From positions 6,907,001 to 6,971,000 of the forward strand of contig NC_087116.1 of NCBI RefSeq assembly GCF_963855985.1: a DNA stretch of 64,000 nucleotides, in the 5' to 3' direction. The stretch is from Ostrinia nubilalis (Eukaryota > Arthropoda > Insecta > Lepidoptera > Crambidae). A program made the translations under genes and the position numbers. The notes under the pieces are model-generated. The model worked only from the letters and a program-made list of their open reading frames with translations, had not been told where the DNA came from and did no database searches. Positions 22,601 through 37,100 of the stretch are shown here, piece after piece (position 1 is the stretch's first letter; each line of letters starts with the position of its first letter).

Positions 22601-25118
22601 GAACGACGACCTCAAAGGCAGCAGAAAGGCGCTGGATGCAGGCCGCTACATACGGTTATCATTGGCGGAGGCCTATGTTCAGCAGTGGACGTCTTATGGC
22701 TGAAATTATTATGATGATGAGATTGTAGCATATACTTACATGTATTTTTGAAAATAGAGTATGGTATCCTCTCCAATAAGGAAAAATATTTCTTTATAAT
22801 AGAAGCAGGGTAAGAGAAAAAGTAAACAATACATATAGATATACTCACATGGTCAATAAACAGGCGGACCCACGTGCCGAAGAATATCGCGCAGATGATG
22901 CCCAGTAGCAGCAGGATCACCGCGGTGGCCAGCACAAACCCTGGGGACAAACGACACAATCAAATTCAAATTCAAGAGGCTTAGGCTGAGTTGCACCACC
23001 TTATTTTAACTGTGTATATCATGGGTCGATCGCGAATGTTAGTCCAGTCGATCGTGGCAAGGCAAAAGTACTACATGATTGTGTACTAAACTATGCTGTT
23101 TCATTTAAGATTTCTAAAAGTATGTAAGTGATAGAATGTCCAGGGTTTCGTTAGTAAACAGCAGATCTTATGTCTAATCAAGTTGGCCACCCCTGGTGTA
23201 TATTAACCGCGTGGGCAGGCCTCCCCACTAGGTGGACCGACGATCTGGTGAAAGTCACGGGAGGTGCCTGATGCGAGCGGCACAGGATCGGTCTTTGTGG
23301 AAATCCTTGGGGGAGGCCTTTGTCCAGCAGTGGACGTCTTTCGGCTGAAACGAACGATTTTGACCGTAACAATAACCGGTGCATTTTGTATGGATTTTTA
23401 CAGATTTTTGACGTTTGTCAAAGTTAAAGTAAGATAGTGCAATTCAACCTTAGAGACAAACAGAATTAGTACATTCATATCGACAAATCCTAGTGGCAAA
23501 CATTGACAAATCTAATTCAAGAACCCTGGGGGCAAACGAGACAATCAAATTTTAAATTCAAAGATTCTTCGATGATCAAAAGGTTTAGGGTGGCGACAAA
23601 CACAATATTCAAATTGAAATTCTGGAGCCTTGGGGGCTATAACAACAAAATTTAAAATTTTCAAGAGCTCTATCAAACCTAACCATATTCAGGCACAGGC
23701 AGTGGACATCCTAATCAATGAGGGCTATCGTTTTAGCGCTCACCAGTTAGCGCCACTGTAGAGTAAGGTCCTGTCACTTGCTAGTAGCGAAGACAGTGGC
23801 ACCAACTGGTGAGCGCTAAGTGATAGGAGGACTACCGCATTTGCACTCATCAAGATGGCGCCACTGTAGAGTAAGGTCCTGTCAATCGCCTGGGGTGCCA
23901 ACTGTTAAGTATAAAAACGATAGCCCTCATTGAGCGGCACGGGAGGGGTGACATTGACATCATATGACGTGAAAGAGCATTTATGATGAACTACACTAAC
24001 TGACCCATCAAACTTATTATTGAGAGGGAGGCGTCACCATCGTTCAAGTTTTAGTTTCCAACATGGCAAAAATCGGAATCAGCGATCCGGTATTGACGGA
24101 GCAAGCAATGTGTTCTGTTTTTTTTGGGCATATTGCAGCGACACTGGCCCCGCCCCCTTTTCACATCTCCCTTTAGTTTCTGTGATCTGTGGTCCCGCTC
24201 CCATATCTCAGGCACTGACTGAGTACTTAAGTCTTAGGCCCAGAACAGACGGTGAAACGCAACTGCAACGAAACTGCAACTGCTAGTTACTTTTGAGTTG
24301 CATCTAAGTTTCTGCCATAGCGTCCGTTGAGAGACCACACATGACGCGACCAGTTTGAAACTTTCAGTTTCAGTTTCATTCATCAGAATCATCAGAAAAT
24401 TGCAGTTTCGTTGCAGTTGCGTTTCACCGTCTGTTCTGGGCCTTAGAGCTACAAAATGGCTATAATAAAGCCTATTTTATCCACACTAGAGTACAGCCTT
24501 ATGAATAGTCCATTGATTCGTGTAACTGCACATTATCGTACCCGACCGGTTTGGCCGCGTTGGCCAGAGATCAAGTAAAAGTAGGTAAGTACAGTTACGG
24601 AGTTTTGCCGTGGTTTCAAGGACCATGCCGATTTTGATCTGTTTTGAAATGGCCAAGCTATAAATACGTGGAAACGATAAGTGATCTCACTCGATTATTA
24701 TTCCTAAACTATACAAGACTAGCTTTCCGCCCGCGTGGAATTTTGTCTGTCACAGAAAAACTTTATCGCGCGCGTCCCTGTTTCAAAAACCGGGACAAAA
24801 ACTATCCTATGTCCTTTCCCGAGACTCAAACTATCTCTACTTATACCAAATTTCATCAAAACCGCTTCATTGGTTTAGGCGTGAAAGCAAGACAGACAGA
24901 CAGACAAACAGATATTACTTTCGCATTTATATTAGTACTAGCTTTCCGCCCGCGGCTTCGCCCGCGTGGAATTTTGTCTGTCACTGAAAAACTTTATCGC
25001 GCGCGTCCCTGTTTCAAAAACCGGGATAAAAACTATCCTATGTTCTTTCCCGGGACTCAAACTATCTCTATGCCAAATTTCATCAAAATCGGTTGCGAGG
25101 TTTAAGTGGGAAAGCGTA

Positions 25119-25151
<33 letters not shown>

Positions 25152-28100
25152 GTTACTTTCGCATTTATAATATTAGTTGGGATACTCGTAGATTAGTATA
25201 GATATAGATATCAAAAATGAAGTTACTGATCCTGAAACTGCTTTATGAGCTCTATTAAACGGTACTAGGTTACAAAAAATTTGGATCTATCCAAAAATTC
25301 AATGTTTCCAGCTTTGACCGCCAAAAACCCAACCAGTGATGGTCAAGTTTGTCCCGGGAAAAGTTACAATGTAGTAAGACTTAAAAAACATATACTTACA
25401 AAAAAAAGTATTTAAGTATGTTTATATTCGTTGTCTAGTACCCATAGTACAAGCTTTACTTAGTTTGGGACTAGAAGCGCAGTGTAAAATGTCCAAGGAT
25501 AATATTCAGGTAGAAAATGTGGTGATTCTAAGGATTTTTTATTAAGTTAAGGAACTCTTATATGCTATGCTTGGTGTTTCATTGCGAGATCGAATCAGAA
25601 ATGAGGAGATCCGTAAACGAACCAAAGTCGCTGACATAGCCCGACGGATTAGCAAACTGAAGTGGCAATGGGCAGGGCACATAGTACGCAGAACTGACGG
25701 CCGATGGGGCAGAAAGGTTCTGGAATGGAGGCCGCGTACCGGAAAACGCAGCGTGGGACGTCCACCTACAAGGTGGACCGACGACATCGTAAAGGTAGCA
25801 GGGAAGCGCTGGACGCAGGCCGCTACCAATCGATCAACATGGAAAGCATTGGGGGAGGCCTATGTTCAGCAGTGGACGTCCTATGGCTGAAATGATGAAG
25901 GAACTCTAAAACAAAATACCTATTGCGATTAGTTGAAAGATACTACGATCATTAAAACTAACAAGCTTCCATCAAGACATTGTTTTCAACATATTTTTAT
26001 GAGGTCATGGTAAAACTCATAAAACTCATTTATTTTTGTAAGTAGGCTTCAAAACACGTCCCAGTATTAACCCTACCACTGCTTCGGGACAATAAATGGG
26101 CCAGTGCTGAGAAGAAGCAGCGCAAGAAACTCGGTCACTATTGTCAGCCAGGTAGTTTTTGAGTAGGTAGAGTCAGCGTCAACAGTTCGTGACACCCAAA
26201 GTAGTCAAAAAGTTCGCAACACGTCTTTGTTACAATTGGAATAAGGTTGTGTTTGTCAACTTTTTGGCCACTTTGGGTGTCACGAACTATTTGACTCTGA
26301 CTGACTGTACCTACATCAGGCTGAAATGTGACATCTACTATATAAAAATAAGTCGGGTTTTCCTTCCTGACGCTATAACTCCAGAACGCACGAACCGATT
26401 TCCACGGTTTTGCATTCATTGGAAAGGTCTCGGGCTCCGTGAGGTTTATAGCAAAGAAAATTCAGGAAAAATTTAAAGGGGATAAAACGGGATCCACGCG
26501 TACGAAGTCGCGGGCGGCCGCTAGTATTATAATATAAAATGTAGTATGGGCACTTTTTTTAGGAAATTCGACAAGCAAATTAACAGATCGATAGCGAATT
26601 ATAGTCTATCCAATATAGCTTGATTAGAATGACGGCTGTCAAATGAATGTGACTAGTGTTGGGTATGTTTCGTACGGTTCACATAGATGTATCGATAAGT
26701 TTTCGAAAAAATGATATAAAAAATGCACCCAATTTTTCTTCATATCTTTATTCATAAAAATGACAATTATGATTTAAATTTAAAGATAGTAAAATTTAAA
26801 ATTCATGTCAAGGGTGTACAACCTAAGTCGTAGTCATTATCATCAGTGTTCTTCAGTGGTTTTTTCCTCTCGCTAGAGGGCGGTGGGCATCTCTTCTAGA
26901 GCAACGGTGCTATGAATACCCAAAAAATTACCGGTGATTGATTTCCGATTTTTGATTATTTAAGAATGAAATGTTTTTTGGTTTTTAATAGTGAAAATTT
27001 AGAAAAACGTATAACATGACTTAAATATGTTAAAAAATTAGTTAGAGAAAAAATTTGTTAAATATGTTAAAAAAATAGTTTTAATTTAATATGACATTTG
27101 TCGATATGTCCCAACACTAACATTTTTGTAACTCGAGATAACCTTGTCGAGACGTCGTTAATACTCTAGCTTGATTTTTATAATTTCGAATTACTACTTA
27201 TTGGTGTAATTTAACGCTGCATTTACACGAAATTAACATTTTTATTGGAAGCACTGTCGTCGAAAATATTGTTTGTAGGTCAGACGTGAATTATTTCTTG
27301 TCCGTCAATGTTTAGCTCTCATTGATCGCTACTACAAAGTTATGTCGTTACTTTTGATGGCAGCTGTCATTCTAATCAAGCTATATTGGATAGACTATAA
27401 ATACTCATTTGCGTCATTTTGTCCTTTACGCCCTTTGAGCCCAGAGGTATCGATATACTTAAAAGTGCTTTTTGCAACAAAAATGTACTTCACGGCTCAT
27501 TTTCCTTAAAAAATATGTAACGTTCTCGAAATTCAGTGAAGCGGGTGACATTAATATAGTTTTTTTTCGGCCATGATTGTTGACAATGATACCTAAATTG
27601 GCCAAAGTACACAGTCCAATGCTTTATTTAATTTAATTCGAGTGACGTAACAAGCACTTGGGTGTGGATTTCATCTAGCTAGCAAGACTGCTAAATAAAA
27701 ATAAATGCAAAATTTATCTCAACTTCTAAATAAATGCGAAAGTAACTGCGTCTGTCTGCTTTATTTTTTCGTCAAAACACTGGCCCAATTTTCATGAATT
27801 TTAGTAGAGGAAAGATTATAAATGCGACTCGTGAAAAAGACACAGACTGTGATTTTGTGTCCTGAAAGAAAGACCGAAAAATGAATTCATCATCATCATC
27901 ATTTCAGCCATAGGACGTTCACTGCTTAACATAGGCCTCCCCCAATGCTTTCTATTTTGATCGATTGGTAGCGGCCTGCGTCCAGCGCTTCCCTGCTACC
28001 TTTATGATGTCGTCGGTCCACCTTGTGGGTGAAAAATGAATTATATGGGGAAAACGCTGTTTATATTTACATAACAATTTATTTTGTTTCGCGTCGCGGA

Positions 28101-31100
28101 CAAAACTTCCTATACATAACTGAGTAATTAATACATTGTAATTTATGTAAATATAGAAGCTCATTACAATTAATTTAAATAATTATGCAAAATGGATTAA
28201 ACACTAGTTAAACTCATATAATGGTGGTAGCCAGACGGTTTTAGAACAAGCCCTACCACCAACCAAGCATTTTTTTGCTCCCGCTGGAAATCGAACTTGT
28301 GATCTCGAGGTCTGAAATTTTTTTGGAATTGGGATGCTTAATATTTATAACTAACTATGTATATTTTAAAGTCTGTAAACCCTTGAAAAATACTCAGTCA
28401 CTATTGTCAGCCACAATAGTGACTGAGTTTCTTGCGGCGCTTCTTCTGAGCACTTGCTAAATGTTGGTCTCGAAGCGCTGGTAGGGGAAAAAGATTATGA
28501 GATATGTAGAGACTCCTTAAAGAGAAAAATATTTGACGATTTGTAAAGTACCTACTATTAATAAATAGTCTATACAAATAAAGAAATTTTGAACTTGACT
28601 TCAGGTATTTCAGGACATCATACACGTCCCAATATAGCTTGCCCTACGATTTCGGGACAAGACACTCGGACAGATACTTGGCGTTTCTTTACGAGATCGA
28701 ATCAGAAATGAGGAGATCCGTAAACGAACTAAAGTCGCTGACATAGCCCGACGGATTAGCAAGCTGAAGTGGCAATGGGCAGGGCACATAGTACGCAGAA
28801 CTGACGGCCGATGGGGCAGCAAGGTTCTGGAGTGGAGGCCACGTACCGGAAAACGCAGCGAGGGACGTCCATCCACAAGGTGGACCGACGTCATCATAAA
28901 GGAAGGCGCTGGACGCAGGCCGCTACTAATCGATCAACATAGTTATAATTGGGAGAGGCCTATGTTCAGCAGTGGACGTCCTATGGCTGAAATGATGATG
29001 ATGATGATGATGATACACTACCAAATATAGCTTGCCACTTCTTGACAACATACCGGCATTGCTGAGAAATAGCGGAAGAAATAGTCACTATTTGGGTTCA
29101 TATTCTACAACATGGCTGTGTAGGTAATGATTTTGTAAACAAGTTTTTGTTTGTTATCTGTTTCTTGGAAGAGTGACGGAAGCGGCGGTTCTCTGTCAAA
29201 ATATTGACGTTAATTGTTTGACCTGTGAGTGCGAATTGTGTCAACTGTCAACCATTTTTGCCACAAGATGTTTTTGCAGTTGGTGCTACGGAAAAATGTA
29301 TCTTCTTTTTAAGAATAGAATAATGCTAATAATAAGAGACTCATCTAGAAAAAAAATTGACCACCTAGCTAACTAGCCCTTATAGGGTTTTTTTTCCTTT
29401 TTGCGGAGACATTTTACCCTGGCAGATTTTACTTGAATACTGACGAATACTAACGCCCGTTTCCCATATTCAATCCATGTCTAAATCCGGATTTCAACTG
29501 TCGAATTGAATTCAGTTTTAAATTAAATATCCAGAATATTCGATGCGTTTACACTTTAATATTGTATAAATAGTCTTATAAACAATATGAAAATGTAAAA
29601 ACAACGAAAACCGCAGATATTTAGACCAAAAAATATTGAAATTTGACAGTTGACGGACAGATTTGGATTAGGATTGAATATAAAAATTTAGCATAAAACG
29701 ATTCGGTTTTAAAATGTGTAAGTGATACCTTTATTAAGACTATCGAGAAGAATTAAATAAAAACAAAATACTTAAATGAAATATGACACATGAAGAATTC
29801 CACTTAGTCGAGTTCAGTTGACAATCAAATCAACATTTTGACATTGTAAAAATACTTTTGCCCTTTTTGTGATGGAAAAGGACAACGTCTTAATATTGAA
29901 TAACAAAATAACAAGTATGACTGCATCAGACACTTATCTACTTCTTGTAACGTAGGTAGGTAAGTTTTAAAAAAAATCACATCTAAACGGTAACGGGAAT
30001 TTTCCCACCTCTCGTTCCCACCGCTGCAACTCCTGTGTAGCCAGGATCTACAGCTTGACCGCCAATAACCCAACCAGTGAAGGTCAAGTTCACCAAAATT
30101 GTAGTTGACAACACCAGTAAATTGATATTTTCGTGATACCATAGACTTTGAATGCCAAAGAGAAGTTATGACATCATTTTGTCGCCAACTCAACTAAACT
30201 AGCTCCAATAAAATCTTATTGTACAGTTAATTGAGAACTAATTGAAGTTTCAGGGCCAGAATTGTTAACCAATTAGTTAGGTATACAGAGTGTAAATCAC
30301 TGTCTGGTTCGATTTTGGTCATCTTTTTTACTGAAACAATTAAAAACTTCAATAAAAGTTGACTAACTTAAGCTAGTCCAGTTGTGTAGGAAACTGAATT
30401 TATTTTTAGGTCAAGATTGTGTCGTCGTCACAGTCGTTTGTAAGTTCATTTCAGCAATAACGCGAATTCTCAAGTAGTCTAGCAGTGGACGTCTTTTGAT
30501 TGGAAGGAACGAACAATCTATATGAAGATAAAATAGTGAGGCAAAGGACCCTGAAAAATACATAATTTACATAATATTAATTATTACTTGTAAAGTCTAC
30601 CTTTAATGACGGTAAATAGCTACACGTAGTTGCATTTCAGTATTGTTAACGAGAATACTACAAAATTATATGGCTGTCATTATAATAACCAAGCAACCAT
30701 AAAGTATGAAGAAATAACCATGTAATGTAAGCTATTTACTTATTCTGCTAATAATTACAATATGGAAATTTTGTAATAAAACATAATTATGTAGGGGAGA
30801 GTTCGGTATATTGTACCGCCGGGTAAATTGTACCACCCTCATATTTCGTAAAGTATTTATTGAATGTCTGTAATTGCAACACTCAGCGATACACAACTAA
30901 AATAAATTAATATCGGCCATGTGGTTTTTGCCGTGACAACAAACACGTGTGTTTTATTTTGAAAAGTATTTTTTCATTGTTTTCAAGTAACTTTTGACAA
31001 TACATGTTTAGTTTGTAATTTTGTTAAATTTAATCACAGGGTGTTTCTAATATATTATTTAGAAGCGTAAATTAGTGTGGATTACAATTATTTGAAACAT

Positions 31101-34100
31101 TTTTCGGTATTTATAAGCTATATTTTTTACCGATTTTTTAAAAGCACTATCACCTAGTCGGCTAAATTGTACCACATCAAGTTGTATGGAACTTTACCAA
31201 AGGATTTTGAATTTTTTTTTAGTAAATCATATTTTGAAGTTATAATAGCGTAGTTATGTTTGACTAACAATAAATGAAAGCAAAAGACTGGCAAAGTAGA
31301 TTAGGTACAAGTGTGCGTTACGATAATTGGAATTACAAAACTTGTACTTGAAATCGTGATAACGTGTAAAACAATATCGATTATCTATGTTATTAACTAC
31401 TGTTCCTTTTCATTTCCTAATTTGTTAAGAATGTATCGTATAATATTTTGCCATAGTTTTTTTATAGGCTTGAAATTTATTGAAATTCAATTTAGTAACC
31501 CTGTGGTACAAATTATCCAACCGGTTGGCTAAATTGGACCGAAGCTCTGAACTCGTACTTTGTTGATTTGTGCTAAATATACAACAATCATGTTAATTAA
31601 TACTTATGAAATAGTAAGTTGAATAATGTATCTTTTATTATATACCATGGACATTAGCAAAAACAAAAGAAAACTATGTGTAAAATGGGATTGAAAAAAA
31701 CTGGTCCAAATTAGCGGACTCTCCCTTATAATATTATTATCTCAAAAGTACAAGTAAGTATTTTTATTTCAAAGAGTTTCATAAAGTCTCCATTGCAGGA
31801 GCACCACCCTCTCTAATTTACCAGCAAATGGAGGATTTGTCCTACACTCCCCACGCTGGCCAGACGGGTTGGGGAGGCCTGATGTTCGCATATTTGTCCC
31901 TTAGTACCTTACGACATCCACGGGACGAGTGGGTGGTTGTATTGTATTCTATTCGGCCGGAACTACTAAATACAGCAATTTCTCAAAATTTCTCAACAGT
32001 ACTTGCAAATTGTGTTTTATTTCTCAAAATTTCTCAAGAGTACTAGCGAATTGTGTTTATTGACTATAATTTCGACACTGCGGTCAAGCCAAGGTTGTCA
32101 CTGCAATTACTAGAGTCAAATAAAAGTATTTTGTATAATTTTATGATAATGTGACTTTTCGCTGGAAAAATCTAGGTAACTCACGAAGAGACGTCCACCC
32201 ACAAAGTGGACCGACGACCTGATAAAGGTAGCAGAAAGGCGCTGGATGCAGGCCGCTACCAACCGTGCGATGTGGAAGTCATTGGGGGAGGCCTATGTTC
32301 AGCAGTGGACGTCCTGTGGCTGAAATGATGATGATGATGATGAACTAAGTAGGTAACAAAGTTCTTCTGATTAATTTCGTTGCGGGTCCAATGACAGTTT
32401 AACTTTCCACGGGGACAAACTTGACCATCACTGGTTGGGTTATTGGCGGTCAAGCTGTAGATCCTGGCTACACAGGAGTTGCAGCGGCGGGAACGAGAGG
32501 TGGGAATAGTCCCGTTACTGCCTGTACTTTGAAAGGCTTAAGTACCAAAAACAATACAACCAAAGCCGCGTGCAAAACCTATTGTAACACAAACTGCAAA
32601 TTGGCACATTTTGACAGCTACGTGACTCTTGCGCACGTCACAAAACGTACAGCCCTCAAATGCAAATTTGTTCTTATATCAAAGTAGTAAAGGCTTTATT
32701 CAATTAGATGATCTGTCCTCAGTTGTATGAATTGAATGAGATGTCACGTACAATCGTGACTTATGTGAAAATTATGTATTAGTCATATATTTTGATGTAG
32801 ATGACAATCACAGATATACAAATATCTATATAGCAACGTTAAACATCTCTGTTTGTCTGTAAACTAAGAATGTCTGGGTTTTAAATAATCTAAAACATAA
32901 AATCTAATTCTAGATTTATTTCTATCGCTTCACAACACAAACATTTTAACATATAAACATATTATTATCCCTCATAATATGATCTACCCTAACCCTAAAA
33001 GTTACACCCTACGGGACTATTCCCACCTCTCGTTCCCACCGCTGCAACTCCTGTTTGGCCAGGATCTACAGCTTGACCGCCACAAAAACCCAACCAATGA
33101 AGGTCAAGTTTGTCCCGGGGGAAAGTTAAACTGTCATTGAACCCGCAACGAAACCCTAGTTAAATTCTGGTTTTTAGGCCAGACAATTATTAGATAATTT
33201 GTTGTCATTTAGTATGGATTATGTCATTTTAATCCAGAGTTCATCCTAGGTGTAACTTTTTATTAATAAGGGGGAAAGAGTATGACCTAAAATAAAGATT
33301 TTAAAGTTCAAAAAACTGCCTACTTACGAGTAAGCTTTGAAATGAAATATTTCATAACTATACGTAGTTAGTTACATGCCCCGACTTTGCCCTTTATAAA
33401 TGCAGTTATTTAAAACCACTTCCTATCCAAGTTCAGAGTTATTGTTTGTAAATACCATAAACAATAGCATATAATGTATCCTGAACATACTTAAGTATTT
33501 ATCTTGTATCAGTGGTAAGAAATACTACTGTAAGTAATTAGGCATGTAACAAAGGTTTTCCTTATTTGGTACTTTAACAGTGAGTAATATTTATCTTAAT
33601 TACTATACTTTGTAGGTACGTCTTCTAATAGCTTTAACATCTTTGGTGTCAAGACATTTAGAGATGCCACGTGTTTGACTTAAATTTTTTACATTATAAG
33701 TGTGTTGAGTAAAACAGGACCACCCCCGTGGATGTCGTAAGCGACTAAGGGACAATTAATATGCGAACATCAGGCCTCCCCAACCCGTCTGGCCAGCGTG
33801 GGGAGTGTAGGACAAATCCTCCATTTGCTGGTAAATTAGAGAGGGTCGTGTTCCTGCAGTGGAGACTAAATGACCTGAAGGTGATGATCCTATTAAATAA
33901 TTTGAAGTTTCAAATATGGCCTATGGGCTGCTTTCCAGTGTCAGATTTGAGAATGATAGACAATTCAGGAGTTTTGTCTGTTTTGTTAAATCTACAAGTA
34001 TTTTGATGGTTTGTGATATACAGACAGATAGGCATAAAAGAACACACTTTTTTAGGATTTAGCTAGGGACTGGAATTCGCTGTCTGTTGTCTTTCTCGAA

Positions 34101-37100
34101 CACTATAATCCGGGCCTTTTCAAGGCGAGAGTGAATATGCAACAGGGCAGATATGTACCATCCTAGACTGTACACTTAACACCAGGTGCGATTGCGGTCA
34201 AATACCTGCCTTGTTATGCACAAAAAAATCTTAAAAACTTGTAGCTATTAAAAAACAAGTGAAGTTGTCAGTTTGTTAGTAGCAATCGCTGAAATTGCTC
34301 ATCCGCGTCAAAAACTATTCTCTCTAGAAAGCTAGTAGAGTGATATAGTTACGCCACTTTTACCAGCAAAAACTGTGTTCCCGACTAATATAAGATCGTC
34401 GATCTTACTGGTATTTCGATTAAAATGACGATATACAGCTCTAAGTTATAAAAACGCGTCATAAGAGTCATATATTTTCTCCTAATAGGCCTAAAGCGCT
34501 TTTACACGTCCCAGTAAACGTCTTAAAACTCTATTTTTGCAAGTAGGCTTTTAAAAAGCACTTAACACGTCCCAGTATTAACCCTACCACTGCTTAGGAC
34601 AATAAATGTCCCAGTGAGAAGAGTATTTTGTCCCTACCACTCATCATTTCAGCCACAGGACGTCCACTGCTGAACATAGGCCTCCCCCAATGATTTCAAG
34701 TCTGACCAGTTGGTAGCGGCCTGCATCCAGCGCCTTCCTGCTACCTTTATGAGGTCATCCCTGCCTTACCACTGCTTCGTGACAATATATGGGCCAGTGA
34801 TAAAACTGAAAAACTGTTTTTCTAAATTGTAGAAAAACTAATTAGTAATTTTGTCTCTAGTGGGAATTGAACATGGTGACTTGAATTCCCAGTAAGTTAC
34901 CCACGAAATTTTCAAGCTAACAAATTAGTTTCAGATGCTCTTAACAGCAAGTATAATAAATTGTAGGAAATCAGTAAAAAATCAATCCCAAAACCACTTA
35001 TCGAAGATTGATATCGATTCGACACAGCTATAACGCGTTATGTCAACAGTACACCGTTCGATTTCGTTTTACGCAACGACATAATCATAAAAACGGAATT
35101 TATGCCAAATATTTGAAATAGCACAGCCGCAGAACAGTTCACTCTTGCTTGCTACACTTAAAGGTCACTCGAATTATAATAAAACACTCACTGATTTTCC
35201 TATTCAACCGCAACGTCTCCATAACGCGCGAAACGGAGTGGTACGTCATTCCCAAAAACTTGGCGCACAGATTAAAAAGGAAATTCGCGCGGGAAAATTG
35301 ACAAAAGAGTTTTTGGACCAAGGAGTTTTCAGCGAGACGCCATATTGCGTCGGCGGCGCGGCCGTAACTGGCTGTAACAGCGACTGTGCAATTTTAGTTC
35401 AACCTTTTTTTCGCGTCGGACAATTTGTGATCTGTCCGGTTTTCGTAACTGCATGGATTGCAACGCGGTGAAAAGTAATTGTAAACAATAATAGAAAAAT
35501 ACAAATACTGAAGTATCTAGTTTTCAACCGACTTCAAAAAAGGAGGAGGTTCTCAATTCGACCCGTATGTTTTTTTTTTTTTTTTCTATGTTTGTTACGC
35601 GATAACTCCGCCAATTATGAACCGATTTGAACAAATCTTTTTTCGGCGTATAGGTAATACCTCAAGGGTGGTCCCATTTAAATTTAATAATAGAAAAAAC
35701 AACCCCCAAGGGTGGAAAATTGGGGATGAACTTTTTTATACGCAATATCTCCGCCGATTATAAATCAATTTGAACGATTATTTTTTTGTTGAATAGGTAT
35801 TATCAAAAGGGGGGTTTCATGCGAATTTGAAGAAAATATTTCACCCCCAAGGGTGGAAAATTGGGGATGAACTTTTCTATACGCAATATTTTTAATTTTT
35901 AGTTTTTTTTTGTGTTCACGCATTTGAAGTCGGTTTTATTTTTTTTAAAAGTTAATTATTAAGCAACAGATTATTATGTGCTGATATTAGAATCGATGAA
36001 AAGTGGGTACTTTTGTAAAACAAACCAAAAACTGAACACTCAAAGTTATTGGTCTTAATACTGAAACTCAACGAATCAAAATTCGACTATATTTCTTAAG
36101 TTTCAATAAAATTTTCAGCCTCATTTTCAAAAACTACTTACCCTAATCTTGCTGCAAATAATTTATGCAAAAATCGTTTTGTTTACTGTATGAAATATTA
36201 CTTCATTTGTGGACATAGCAGTTTATCTGTATGTCCAGACCACAGCACCTCAAGTTTCTTCATCATCATCATCATCATTTCAGCCATAGGACGTCCACTG
36301 CTGACCGTGGACCGACGACCTCATAAAGGAAGGCGCTGGACGTAGGCCGCTACCAACCGGGCAGCATGGAAAGCATTGGGGGAGGCCTATGTTCAGCAGT
36401 GAGTGGACGTCCTATGGCTGAGATGATGATGATGATGAGGCACCTAGCTATTTTGCAAAAACAGTTTAAATATAAGAAATAATGTCTGAAAAAACATGCT
36501 TTTTAGGTTCTCCAACAAATAGAGTTGCATTTATTAACAGCTACACCGATAACCGGTTTAGTTTTCGCAATAAACCAACTATGTTATTTTGTAAACGAAA
36601 TAAAATTTTACAAGGCAACAGGTATACTTTACTTGAGTAGGTAAGTACCTGTTATGTTTTGTTAGCCTTCACTCAAGAATCTAAGTGATTAAGTTGGATA
36701 AATGTCTTTATTATATTTTTACTGAGATTTGGCACCTAAAAAATATTAAAAAAATTAAGAATGATGCCCCATAAATATGCTCTTACACACACTTACGCTC
36801 GTATTCACAAAAATTACTATGAGGTCTCACAGTGCACGTGGACGCACAGGGTGACACACAAACCAATCACAGAGCTCTATTCAACGCTGTACGTTCGATT
36901 TCACTTAAGCAAGCATCGTTTGTGAATAGCAACCTAAACGATGATGATGATGACAATAATAAATAATGTCCGATAGACGAACCACTTAGGCCAAATGATT
37001 GAAGACTTAAAAATCTAGAATCTAGATAATAGCGAAAGATCACTGACTGACTCACTCACTCATCATGAACTCTCAGAAACTACAAGTGTCTAGTTTCAAA

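Noticed and set aside
24644..25196. A 153-codon open frame
   Set aside because: It runs through two tandem family C repeats and their GACA microsatellites; repeats of the same frame recur elsewhere as non-coding copies.
29173..29376. A Cys-rich 67-codon frame as a small secreted peptide
   Set aside because: It lacks a signal peptide and its cysteines occur with no recognisable spacing; likely chance.
35145..35471. A 108-codon plus-strand frame in the CpG-rich block as a gene
   Set aside because: No known domain or splice support was seen; kept only as a possible regulatory or first-exon region.
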